A DNA stretch of 64,000 nt from Lepidodermella squamata (lineage: Eukaryota; Gastrotricha): NCBI GenBank assembly GCA_047495785.1, contig JBLDXI010000016.1, positions 744,001 to 808,000 of the forward strand. Reading direction: 5' to 3'. The position numbers were made by a program, and so were the translations under genes. Position 1 is the first letter of the stretch, and every line of letters begins with the position of its first letter. Below, piece after piece: positions 42,145-53,400 of this stretch. Below the pieces are notes generated by a model. The model saw only the letters and a program-made list of their open reading frames with translations. It searched no databases and was not told where the DNA came from.

Positions 42145-42559
42145 GCTATGAGCTTTAAATATTTAATAATTCTTCCACCTATTGATGATGGAGACAAAAT
42201 AAAACGAATTTCGCAACGTGGATAACGAGTTATCGTTATTCTCGATATTTATCGCTGCAACATCCCGTAATTACTGCAGTGTTTTAAGTTGCTGACCTAG
42301 GCATGCAAGCCCTTATTGTCATTTGCGGTTTCGTAATCGCTGTATTTCATTTACATTGTACAGCCACTACTACATATTTTTTCCTCTGCACTAATACATA
42401 CTGCTAGCCTCTTTCTATTTATTGATAATCCAAATAATATATGGAGTGTGTAGAACTCGTGTATAAAAATAATCTAGAAAGAGCATTTCATGTAGAGCAC
42501 CTATTTTACAGTCGCGTTATTCTCAGGACTACTGACGCTTGATCGATAAGTAACTAAAA
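42145..42559. other. Spacer between tandem receptor genes
   Basis: 415 bp that must hold the polyadenylation signal of copy 1 (an AATAAA lies near 42200) and the promoter of copy 2. Nothing else was recognised. Confidence 0.5.
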
Positions 42560-43873
42560 ATGCTGTTGTGCAAGGTAGGTGATAAAAGGAATCTTCACAG
42601 TTGAACTCCACATTTGCATGGTTTTCTCACATGTTTCCAGGTTTGCAGAGCCGAAGTGGCGCGGCGCAGAGTTTACCAGCCAAGCACCTGTGAATCGTGC
42701 CAGAAATTCTTTGCCAGAACTTGCCGCAAGACCTCTGCAGCCAGCCTGAAATGCGAAAGTGGGACGTTTCGATGTCATATCTCCAGCGGGCTCAAGCGTC
42801 AAATGTGCCCTAAATGTCGCTTTGAAAAGTGTCTTTCTGTAGGAATGAAAAGTTGGTGACCTTGTAAAATTGGGTTATTTCGTGCACATATTTTATTCCA
42901 TAGGTAGATACATGGAATCGATGGAACGCACGTCAACACCGCCAATGCAGATTTCATCAGATTTTTCGGTTCTGCCGGCACATGCAGCGTACACCGATTT
43001 ATCCGAATTAGAAAGTCATTTGAAAGTTTTAGCCAAGTCCTTTCCGCTTCTTCATGATCTTAACTTCGTTAGTTTGAAACGAGGCCAAAGAATCTTCCTA
43101 ATGAAGCAATTTTTCAGCTTACTCTGAAAGATCCTGGCTTGACGCTATCCGATCGAGGAATGCTAATGCGTAAGAGTAAAGTGGACCTTCACATGACTGA
43201 CCGAGCGATTCAGCAATTTATTGGTTTTGTAAAAGGTAAATTGCTCTATCCTTGAAATATCGAAACCGACTTATATCTATTTCTCATTATGATAGAAATG
43301 GAGTCGCTTAATACTATGGATATTGAACCATTAGAAAACGGGTTCGCGGTTCGAGCCATTGTCGCCTTTGATTCTTTGCCTTGCGGTGTAAGCAACTGTT
43401 TGATTGGAATGAACGCCAATATCAAGAATAGCTATCTGAGTTTATATCCTGAGTTTAAAGACACCTGTCAAAGAGCCGAGCATCTAAGCAAACTGGTGCA
43501 AAATTGGTCGCCTTCTTTTATAGAAAGTGCAATATTTCTAATGCTGATGTTCTTTAATGGTACGATTTTTCATGCCGTAAAGTGTTGTATGACCAGCTAG
43601 TTCTGTTTTTTTTCAGAAAAATATAGTGGTAACTCCAAAATCGCGAGGATAAGACGACGGCTGTGGTCACTATTAAACATGTGGAACACTGCGGCTGTAA
43701 AAGAAGATTTATCCGAGACAATCGAAAGTCGGAGATTTTGCATGGAGACTTGCCTTGCGGCTGCAGAGGCTACTTATGAAGAATGCATGCGCGCATCCGC
43801 GATCAACGCAAATCAGGCTGTACTGGAATTTTGTGATCTCAGTGATACAATGAAGAAACATTGGATACCATGA
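42560..43873 (+). CDS. Divergent nuclear-receptor-like protein, copy 2
   Basis: Six exons (42560-42574, 42641-42851, 42904-43067, 43118-43235, 43296-43559, 43617-43873) give 342 residues. It is a tandem paralogue of the preceding gene: exons 4 and 5 have exactly the same lengths (118 and 264 bp) and phases as in copy 1, and both proteins end KKHWIP. Copy 2 has an extra intron after its fifth codon (MLLCK). The DNA-binding domain reads CKVC, CESCQKFFART, CRKTSAASLKC, CPKCRFEKCLSVGM. The hinge is shorter. The C-terminal half is better conserved between the two copies (ENGFAVRAIVAFDSLPCG vs ENGLAFRAIAAFEALPCG) than expected for a decaying duplicate, so both are probably functional. Confidence 0.8.
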
Positions 43874-44054
43874 TCATAATAAATTTTAAAGGATTCAATG
43901 TAAATGCGTGGCCCAGACTCGTAAATTCACCTTGATGCGCGAGATATTTTCGCAGGACCGTAAATAATATCCTGTAAGCTAACTGGGGTATAATAGTGGC
44001 GATTCTGAGCTAACGTTTTGTATTTTTTCAAATATTTACTGAAAATACGTAGCG

Positions 44055-44615
44055 ATGGCTCGCCGATTTGTTGTTCTCTGCGCTGTTTTAGCCGCCGTTT
44101 ACTGTTGGGAATTGGAGCGACCCAATTTCCACGTCCGCGAAGACGAAACTACGACCGAAGCCCCAGCTAAAAAGGTACACTAACCATGAGTAAAACTTGC
44201 GCACAATCCCTTTTTTGTTTCATTCAGGTCAAATGTCCAGAGGGAACTAGTCCAGCTGACGAAGACCTCGAAAACTTGATGTGGCGCGTTCGTTTGCAAA
44301 GCAAGGTGCTGATCAAGTACCAAATGCCGAGTCGGACATTCAAAATCACCTGCTACAAGAAGACAGAGTCATTCTTCATGAATGACAAAAATGAGAGGGA
44401 AAACTACAGCCAATACGCTCTTCAAATTCGCCTAAGCAAAGGTTAGCTTTTTCAACTTTGATCCCTATTTTCTTATAAAAAATGCTTTTTTTTGGATAGG
44501 CAAATACGCTCACGTATTTGTCGATAACGTCACTGCTCTAAACATTGCTAACAACGAGGTCAAGTTCATCTACAACGGCTTCGACCACAAGAAAACCGAT
44601 CAATTCTGGGTTTAA
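44055..44615 (+). CDS. Small secreted protein, family unknown
   Basis: Three exons (44055-44174, 44228-44441, 44500-44615) give 149 residues with consistent phases. The start MARRFVVLCAVLAAVYCW is a clear signal peptide. The mature part has a short acidic/Thr-rich linker and then a compact, probably beta-rich domain with two cysteines (VKCPEG and ITCYKK) that could form one disulphide. It ends DHKKTDQFWV. I do not recognise the family; a lectin-like or small extracellular carrier fold is conceivable but unsupported. The gene converges on the minus-strand gene that ends at 44691, 75 bp away. Confidence 0.8.
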
Positions 44616-44690
44616 AACTAACTTATTCCTTCGGTGATCACTAAATAGATTAAAACTAAAACCAGCGAGCATGTGATAAAATAGCTTTTA

Positions 44691-46146
44691 TTATGTATCT
44701 TCATCTTCAAAAAATGCGACATATTGAAAGTCCTCTTGTTTATCGAGGTTTTGACCAATGATACCGCCTGTTTCGGATGACCCGTCTGGCAGTGGCGGTG
44801 GAGTGATGATAATTGGAAGAAAGCGGACTCCATTCACCAAACTCGGGGTTACATAAGTCCCTTGCGGGTGAACATTCGGCTCTGAATTGACGATATTCGT
44901 AAAATTTATCCAATATTCGGTCAAATCTATCCAGGTTGGGTCAAAAAGCTCTGCCGCAACTGGGTAGATCTCACTCCAGCCGGAAATTGTTTGGGCAGTG
45001 ATGGGGAAGTCGCGGAATAAATTCCCATTCGCGTCTTCATCCTCATCGATTGCTGCTAATTGTTCTTGCTGATCACCTTGAGGTTTTGTATAGCTTGGAG
45101 GTTGACGAATAGTGACATGATCTATGAAAAAGAGAAGTTGCAGAAGCATTATAATAGAAAATGAGATTATCACCTTTTTCGATCCCAGCGGCGATGTCGC
45201 CTTTAGTTCGGAGCCATTCGTTGATGAGGATCGAGAGGATAATTTTGTCAGGCGGCGCTTGAATTTGGTTCAAACTTCGAGTGCCAATATACTTGTTGAA
45301 CAAACGTTTCAGCTCGGGAAGAGATTTCGAGTCTAAATCATCTCTCAACCTTGTCGAATTTTTGTTTTTAGGTGCAGAGATATTGCCAAGCATTTCGCGC
45401 CAAGTTGATGCAAGCATTCCAACCATAGTGCCAGGTGGTAGCAACTTGATAACGTTGCCCGAGAGAAGGAACCTTTTACAGCACCTTTGGCGAGTTGAAA
45501 CAATTAGCACTCCGTTTTCACGTCCGTCAGTTGGCTCGAAATACGATTGAGACAGCGGGAATAAATTGACCTCGGCGAATATGACATAAGGATTTCCTTC
45601 GGTGATAAATTTTCCTGCAAACAGCTTTGCCATTTGCGTGGCAGTTTTGTAGAATTTCGCATCTTCGACGTCGATTTCCTGGACTTGAACATCACCCAAC
45701 TGATCCAATAGTTGTAGGGTGAAATGATAGGCTCGCCGTTGCTTCCATCGAAGCTCGCCCTTTTGAGGCCCTACGACAAAGACCAAGGCTTTATAGCCGA
45801 AACGTCGCCAGGCAAGAACAGAAACAGGAAGCCAATAACTGCAGCCACAGACCTCTCTGAACAAGCAAAATGCCGGAACGGTGTAGAGCTCAAAAAGACA
45901 GGATAACACGACAACTTTTTGCGTTGAGGCCGTCAATCCCCTTGGAACAGAGACGCCTTTGAATTCGTCCCCAGAAGAAGCAGACGATTTATCGAGGTAG
46001 ACTGAAATCACATTAGTCCACCACGCCCATGCGACTAGTAAGCCAAGAATCGAATAAGCGAAGTAGAATCGATATCTCATAGCCTTTCCTAATACATCTT
46101 TCACAGGTTGCGGAGTCGCCTTTTTGAGATACAAAAGCGTCTCCAT
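44691..46146 (-). CDS. Type II membrane protein, unknown family, copy A
   Basis: Two exons (45174-46146, 44691-45121) give 467 residues. A single membrane anchor near residues 28-46 (FYFAYSILGLLVAWAWW) with a short basic cytoplasmic tail suggests a Golgi-type, type II protein. The lumenal domain shares blocks with the neighbouring copy B: LPVSVLAWRRFGYKALV, AKLFAGKFITEGNPYVIFAE, then EVNLFPLS and YFEP, and GMLASTWREML. This layout recalls nucleotide-sugar glycosyltransferase-like proteins. At the place where a metal-binding DxD might be expected there is EVN, so catalysis is doubtful. The C-terminal exon encodes an acidic extension (DEDEDANGN.. to FFEDEDT). No family is assigned. Confidence 0.65.
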
Positions 46147-46209
46147 TTTTTGAATAAATGAGTGGATGTGCTATTATGCAGATGCATTTTATAATGAATC
46201 AAAGACGCA

Positions 46210-47791
46210 TCAAAGCGGCATGTATGTAGCCTCATCAATAGCAGAAGGCGACTTGTTTTGAGAGGGGCTGCTTTGCCTTTCATTCAAAGCATGTCTAAGG
46301 AAAGATAGCCGATACTGGCCGATGTCGTATCGTTTGAAGAGGTGATTTTCAATGACCTTTCTATTTACGTCCCACGCTTTATCCGAATGAACAGGCAGTG
46401 TAAATTCGATCAATTTCGGGACGAAAGCTGAAAAAAGACTTTTAGTACAAGCAAATCACTGAATTGCAGGGAAAATAATACTTTGTTGGGATGAGTCATT
46501 GTTTGATGGTTTTCGAGCTAAAATGTCGATACGAACTGATCCATCAGTGTTTTGAGGCACTTTGACGGGTTCAGTTGACCTGACTTCCACACGACCTTGA
46601 GAAAAGAATTCTATCACTAAATTGGACTTAAGTGTTAAGCTTACACTTGCGTGCTGATTCGTCTTTTTTAAGCCATTCATGAAACAGATAGGCGAAAGCA
46701 GTGCTTGACTTTGCCTCATTCTTCGAGTTGTTGAAAACACCGTTTAGCTCTTCCAGCTTCTGCTGCATTTCAGAGACTATGTTTGTTTCCAGGTCGATGG
46801 TGTAGTTCATAACATCGCGCCACGTTGTAGCCATCATTCCAACACCACCGCTAATGGGAAAGGTCTCACAATCACCACCCCCGATTAGCTCAGCTTCAGA
46901 GCAGCTTGTGCCAGGTTTCCGTGCAATGATGACATTGTGCATTCCACTTGGATCAGGAAAATACACGTTTGATCCAGACTCGCGATTTGGCAGTAAATTG
47001 ACCTCGCTGGTTAGAATGTAAGTTCTCTCCATCATTTCTTTCGGGCTGAGCAGCTCAGCTTGCTCGAACTCGAACAAACTTGTTTTCGGAGCCGGAACTT
47101 TCCCTTCAATAACTAATTTTGCTCCATAGGCCCGGGCGAAGATGGTAATAACGGATAACTCCGAGTCGGGAATAGATTTCGGAATAGGGAAATCGAACAC
47201 CGCTGCTCCCAGCATTTGAAGCTCGTTTACCACAAACTTAAAAGCTTCCACTTGATCCAGTGACCCAGATGTCAACAGCAAGATAACTGCATTGAAACCC
47301 CATCGCCTGTACCAAGCTACTGCAAGAGGCAGCATGAACACGCAAGAACAAAAGTCATTAGGTGAAGGGTTAATGCAATCTGAAGAGCTTGAAAATGGCT
47401 CGAGATGGCAGCTGAAGACAACATAGAGCCTTTCAGCATAAATTGGCTGCGAACAAGATGGATGAAGTGCTGAAACCCGTCCGTGGGTTGTCGTGCCACT
47501 TTCGGCATACCGATGAAGAATTACTCGTTCAAAGAACGAATTCTGGTCGAAATTACTTCGTTTGAATGTTTTAGGTTCATACGGAACTAGAGTGGTGCTG
47601 GCAGGTTCAATGTAGAGAACCAGCTCGTTGCTCTGCTGTGATGATCTTGGCATTATTGGCACGATAATGACGAGGAGGAAAGACATGAGTAGTGATAGAT
47701 AGATCAGCCAAAAGCAACATCTTAACTGTAAACTGAATCTTTTCGCAAGTAATATTGTTATTATTAGCTGCGAAATTTTCCGCCAGGTCAT
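46210..47791 (-). CDS. Type II membrane protein, unknown family, copy B
   Basis: Three exons (46645-47791, 46482-46595, 46427-46210) give 492 residues in a consistent frame. The N-terminus has a strong membrane anchor (about residues 25-47, FWLIYLSLLMSFLLVIIVPI). The lumenal part is a paralogue of copy A: LPLAVAWYRRWGFNAVI, YGAKLVIEG, TSEVNLLPN, NVYFPDPSG and GMMATTWRDVM occur in the same order. It has more cysteines than copy A, including a CINPSPNDFCSC cluster. The two genes lie head to tail 64 bp apart, so a tandem duplication is likely. Substrate and activity are unknown. The first splice site (AAGT/GTAAGC) was chosen by phase and by comparison with copy A. Confidence 0.65.
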
Positions 47792-48359
47792 TTTTCAGCA
47801 AGTATCAATGTCGATACTATAGTTGTCGCACGAGTAGAACAATGTTTGCACTTAAGCCTGCGCTTTGTTCTCCTTTGCGCGGCTCTACGTGCAACATGCT
47901 TGTTTTTGCGACAAAATTGTTGAGTGTTACTACATTCTAGTCTCGATATGCAGTGTCAAAGCCCAACTACTTGTTGCTGGGTCGGTCGTAGTAGTCGGGC
48001 TGGTGGGGTTGGTGGGTGAGATTTTTTTCATGCTATATGTATTAATCAATCGAAAGAATCGCGTGCTGCCTAGTGCCATAGATGTTATACAGACCATCAA
48101 AGCAACAAGTAGTTGGACTTTGACTCCGCATAGCTGGCCTAAGATGTAACTAAACCGCGTCTCTAGTTCTTGCCTGCATCCTTGCTCAAGTGCGCTGCTT
48201 CTTTTCATCCTCAATTTTGGAACGGGGAATAGGCTTGAGACGTTCTTTCGGCATTTCAGCAATCCCCTCCTTGGATCGCTTTTTGAAGCTGTCAGATTGC
48301 ACGACGTAATCAGCGATTTTATCAAGTCGGCCTAAGAAGGCCATCGGAGCAAGATACCT
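47792..48359. other. Upstream region of copy B; uncertain minus-strand frame
   Basis: A 131-codon minus-strand frame (48325-47930) has one hydrophobic segment (VQLLVALMVCITSMAL) but no family resemblance and no clear start context. I do not call it a gene. Confidence 0.3.
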
Positions 48360-48377
48360 ATTTACAGTGCACCTTTG

Positions 48378-48518
48378 TTATAACGAACCGGTCTTATAGC
48401 GAACTTCGCCTATAACGAACAAAAATGAGTGGCACGAGCCAAACTACGCACTTTTACATGTTACCAACCTCGTTTATAACGAACTTCTTATAGCGAACTT
48501 TCAGCTGCTATAACGAAC
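48378..48518 (+). repeat. Six copies of TATARCGAAC
   Basis: The decamer TATAACGAAC or TATAGCGAAC occurs six times in the same orientation at 48379, 48395, 48411, 48475, 48489 and 48509, arranged as two groups of three. Similar ATAACGAA-type terminal sequences are found at the ends of some pogo/Tigger DNA transposons, so this may be a transposon end. Confidence 0.6.
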
Positions 48519-48673
48519 ATTTTGGGGTGGCGCCTTGGGAGCACCGTCATTTGGGGTAATTTGGGTCATTGGGGCTATTCGGACAAATGTTCATGCGAGC
48601 AGAAGAATGAACATTACTTGAATAACTCGGCCGATGGCTATGAAATTTTGCAGGGAGTTGGTTGGAAAGACGA

Positions 48674-48715
48674 CCCACATACCGTAAACATTTCATGACC
48701 TTTACGGTATGTGGG
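48674..48715. repeat. 15-bp perfect hairpin
   Basis: CCCACATACCGTAAA at 48674-48688 is exactly complementary to TTTACGGTATGTGGG at 48701-48715, with a 12-bp loop. It sits inside the transposon-like patch and is probably part of a mobile element. Confidence 0.7.
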
Positions 48716-48819
48716 AATTAGTGGTTAGGAAGGTACGGGTTCACCTTTCAGGTGTAAGTTTAACTCGGTTTAACCACTGTTCTGCGTTGAATTACCTGTA
48801 CCCAACGAGAATTTTGATC

Positions 48820-48896
48820 GACCTGCGCCTAATTTTTCCTGAACCTACAGAAAGGATGCAGCAAGACCTGCGCCTAATTTTTCCTGAACCTACAGA
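48820..48896 (+). repeat. 32-bp direct repeat
   Basis: Positions 48820-48851 and 48865-48896 are identical 32-bp units beginning GACCTGCGCCTAAT, with a 45-bp period. The spacer is ACAGAAAGGATGCA-like. It may be replication slippage or part of a repetitive element. Confidence 0.8.
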
Positions 48897-49075
48897 TGCT
48901 AGGACACCCATGAAAATTGAAACCGCCCCGATCCGACGCATACTTTTGTCTAATTAATTGCGTCCGAATAGCCCCACGAAAAAAGGAGGTTGTGGGGCAA
49001 TCGGAACAGAGAAATGCGGCAGAATTGGAATATTCTAATGAGCTTTGTAGTTGATGACCGGATTTGTCGCGCCGC

Positions 49076-49297
49076 TCAGTTGTTGCGCGCGACAAATCGC
49101 GAGTCCGTGAACCCAGCTTTAATCGAGTGACAAAATTCGTGAACAATCTGGCACAATGTGGCAGTCGACATTCCAAAGAATTCTCTCACTGTCCTCAATG
49201 CCGGCCGAAAAATCGTGTCTAGTCGATACAAATCATTGAATATCACCCCAACTAAATGATTAAAAGCTGCTCGGTTCATTCGAATATGAGATATCAT
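49076..49297 (-). pseudogene. PIF/Harbinger-like transposase fragment
   Basis: A 73-codon frame reads MNRAAFNHLVGVI, DTIFRPALRTVREFFGMS, then TATLCQIVHEFCHSI. This order resembles the N-terminal part of PIF/Harbinger transposases (an M-R..F..L block, then an FGxSxxTV..IV.EVC.AI helix-turn-helix block). The frame stops soon after, and no catalytic DDE region follows on this strand, so it is a relic. Confidence 0.5.
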
Positions 49298-49436
49298 CTC
49301 TTCATCCGTAAAATTGAGGAAAATTTTATTAGCATAGGTTCAGCGCGTGTGTTAATTTCATATTAATAAACTTCAAAGTTTTTTGAATCAACCAATGGGG
49401 AGAAGGCTTTTTTGCCGAAAAACCTCGAACACCCTA

Positions 49437-49578
49437 AAAGTCGACTTTATGACCAGGATGATTTTCGAACATAAAGTTGACTTTATTTCACTATAAAGTC
49501 TAAAGTCGGCTTTATCTCGCAAACATAAATGTACTACGGCCGATAATGTCGACTTCGTCGCCTTAAAGTCGACTTTAA
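49437..49578. repeat. Cluster of TAAAGTCGACTTTA palindromes
   Basis: Four near-copies of the 14-bp palindrome lie within about 140 bp: 49437-49448 (core AAAGTCGACTTT), 49471-49486 (GTTGAC variant), 49500-49515 (GTCGGC variant) and 49563-49578 (perfect, 16 bp). They could be transposon subterminal repeats or a clustered protein-binding site. Confidence 0.6.
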
Positions 49579-50471
49579 CGGCAGATTTTTGTCCGAAATC
49601 GACCTCAAAAACACTTGTTGTGTCATTCTTCTCATCACAGTTTATTCTCTTTCCAGTCGCCCTGAACACCGCCTTACAACTGTTCGTGCCTACCTGCCAG
49701 CCACTCACTGGAGACATACACTGGGTGGCCATAATGTTTCGTACACCCCACAAAAACCGTGTTTTTCATCCCCAATGAAATCTCTTCAGCCTGTATCAAT
49801 GGGGTCCATAAATTATTCCTAACAATTTTGTTATGAGCAGTTTGAGCTCAAGAACTCGGCAATCGGAGAAAAGGATAGGTCAGGGCATTTATCGATTCGT
49901 CAACCGATTGATGCTGATTTCAGGTATTGATTGATGGAATATTAGCGAATATTAAGATGATCCTAAATTTCCAGAGCAGCAAAGCTCATGCCTTCTAATT
50001 AAATAGGCATCGCTGATTAATAATCCGAAAGCAGAACTCGACTACGAATTTCGGCTGCAAAGTTATCGGGTGATTTCTGATTTATCGATTGATTGAGCTT
50101 TACGATATTGGCAAAATCAGTGAATATTTCAGACGAGGAATTGTATATTCGCACAGATTTTGAACTGCTTGGTTATTTCAAGGTCCTAGAAGCTCATTAG
50201 TAACTTTTCCTCAGGAAAAACTTCATCCAAATCGATCAGTTATCGGTAAATTAACGGAATCGATAAATCAGAAATCACCTGATAACTTTGCAGTCGAAAT
50301 TCGTCGAAATTCAACTTATAACTATAGAACAGGCATATAATCACATACTAAAAGGTCACTTTTATTCTGCTTTCAAAATACATAAAACCAAAAGTTGGCA
50401 CAAGTCAAAATTAAACCGATATTCGAGTGTCTGAGAATAAATAAAACGAGACGAGTTCTCAATGCCTGTCG
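49579..50471. other. Intergenic, 3' flank of ANKMY1
   Basis: No gene was seen. The stretch lies downstream of the ANKMY1 stop codon (minus strand). Confidence 0.4.
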
Positions 50472-53400
50472 TCAATTGAAGCTGTAGTTGTTCTCGGCAG
50501 TCGCTAGCCGGGTGTCCTTCGCGCTTTTGCCCTTCGCATTTAGCTCTTTCAGCGTTTTGCGCAGGTCCTCGAGTGAATTCGACCTATGCTTCTTCGGCAC
50601 TAGAATCTGCACCTTGCCGCCACCCGCAACCACTTTGCCGTTAGCTACAGTGCCGATGGCCGGCGTTGGACTCTCGGCCCGGCGTGACGAACCGCGCGTT
50701 CCGGCCTCAACGCGCATGCACTCGTCTTTGTGGCGAATATTCCAGCTGGTGAGCTTGCAGTTTTTCGAGCAGTAGTAAACCTCCTTGCAGCGCGTGCATG
50801 GCGTCAAACGCACACCGACACTTCGACCGCATTGATAGCAGTAGTGCAGCGAAACTTTCCTGAAGGAGAAACAAATCAGCTCAGTAAATACTTCGAATTC
50901 GATTCAAAATCGATTCAAAGAGTGGTCAATATCGCAAACTGAAAAATGGGTCTTATCATTGAGGTTAACAAAAAATATTGCTTATGAAAAGATTTCCATC
51001 GTGATTTCTAGCGAAATCTTAAAACTTCTAATTGGGATATAGTGAAATCATTACCAAATTATTGAATTCCGTACCAAATTATTCCAAACAGTTCCAAATC
51101 CCCAAGTTGAACTTCAACCCTAACCTAACCCTAACCTAACCCCAACCTAACCCTAACCCTAACCCTAACCCTAACCCTAACCAGTTAAAAACCAATAAAA
51201 TGGTTAGGTATTGAATTAAATGAAATTTGGTACCGGCGTAAGATTTTCCCCTTCTTATTTAGCCACATTTGGAGATCAATTCCCAGCTGTTAACTGAAAA
51301 TGACGCTTTCAGAAGGGATTGAACCCCTAAAACCTGAAACAAAACGTATTGACAGCAATTGATGGGTAACTCGGGGAAAAATCATGAACGGGTCTAGGAT
51401 TCAACTCACTTTTTTCTATGATATCATATCACACATTGAAAGTCATATTTTTCATGTCAATTTTAGTAATCCTACCTGATTGGCAGCGGGCTCTTCTTCC
51501 ATTCGCGTTTCGTCGCATGCGCTTCCGCCCCACCGCCGACGTGAACAAAATCCGCCGACGGGCTGCGGCTACGTTGGCCTCGGTTACGCGCCCGTTCCAA
51601 CTTGCGAACAGCCTCGCGCAGCAAATCACCGCAGTGGTTCAGCAAATCTTTACGCGCCGTATGCGTCTCACGCTCCTGTGCCGACAACGCGTGGAACGGC
51701 GTGTGAGCGATGCGTCTGTCTTGGTTGTACATGTGATACGCGAAATCGACGAAGGTGCCTGTGTGGCGCTTCGGGCCAACGAGAACTGGCGCCAAGGCGT
51801 CAGCGCCGGCTGCTATCAATTTGTCAAGCTGTTGGAAAACAGTTCAACACAAAGTTATGACTGTTACTTCACACTTGGGAAAATACCGAATTTTTTCTAA
51901 TTTTTCCAATTGTTCACGGGATAACAAAGGTGCTGGCGCAAAAAACCCGATTTCGACAGCGCATAAAAAAAACATTGGCATTTACTGCGCGAGGGAGTTT
52001 TAATAAAAACTCAAATTTTTGAAGCGCGCTTTTTATGAAACTAGAAATTTCTGAAGCACCTTTCCTCCACAGCCCTGATGAATATCAACCTATTTTTTAT
52101 ACCGATCGACTCCTCGTTAACCCCTTTCACGGCGGAATTTATTTTCAGCCAAGCAAAAAAATCGAATTTTCAGATTTCTAGCAAATTAAGGAAGGAATCG
52201 GAAAATCGGCAACCACATGCTATTCTAAGGCCTAATGCGCTCCCATCAGTTACTGATTTCATTGAAATTTTCAATCCCGCTATTTTTTCAAATATAGATT
52301 CATCCGGATGAATTCATAGAAATCGTCAGCCAGGCTATTGTGCTGTCAGTTTTTCATGGATTTTCGAAAAAACAAAATGGGTAGTCAATTAGACCCTGCC
52401 GGACACGCCTGTGAAGTCAGATAGACCAGGAAAAATACCCAATACATCGTTTTCCTAGATTGAAAAAAATAAGAAAAACGTGCATCGGTTTGAAATTGAA
52501 ATTGAAATTGTTCGTATTCCAAGAGGGGAAGAGATAACTAAATTTAACTTTCGGATTCTTGTAGATAACATCCGAAAGTAGTATTTTGCCAATTTTGATG
52601 GGAATATTCGTTAAATTGTAATTTTAACTAGGGTTCTCCTTTTACCGAAACCAAATATACAGTGAGTGGAACCGAATTCACCTTAGCGGAACCAAATTTT
52701 CGAATTTCCAGTGGCCTAAAATCACTTTTCAGATTTTTCGCGGGTCAAGATCGATTACGATAATTCTAAAAGAAATCACCGATAAATTCAGCGCAACATT
52801 CTCTATAAGACACAGTGCTTAATTCAGAAGTCATGCTTCGCCATAATTTACTCAAAAAAATGACTCATGGCATATTTCGAATTTGGTTCCGCTCACTGTA
52901 AATTTGGTTCCGGTAAAAGATATTCCGTTTTACTCACCAATTTGATGCGATCAGCAGGCGATCGACGTTTCTCCCAATCCGGATTCGTCGCAACACACAG
53001 CGCCGATCCGTTGCCATGCGTCAACTGCAGGCTCGCATTGCAGCCAAACGACAGCAATAAATCAACAGCCTGGTCGTTGCCGCTGACAATAGCCAACGAC
53101 AACGGCGAATGGCCCTGGCAAATCACATCAGGATCCGCCTTGTGTTCAAGCAACAATTTAACAATATGAGCCGCTACTAGGTAATCGTCATCCCTAGCAC
53201 ACGCTATGTGAAGCGGGGTGGGCCCACCGCATTTCGGCTGAAGGCTGACTGGCACAGGGTCATGCTCCCACTCCTCGCGTACGAGTTCGATCAGCGGCGA
53301 TTTTTCAATCCCAGTCATTTTAGCCAGCATTGCGTTAGATAGGAAGTACTCGTTTAGCGTCGCGCGCGAGTTGGCATCTGCCAGCGCGTTTAATAGGTAC

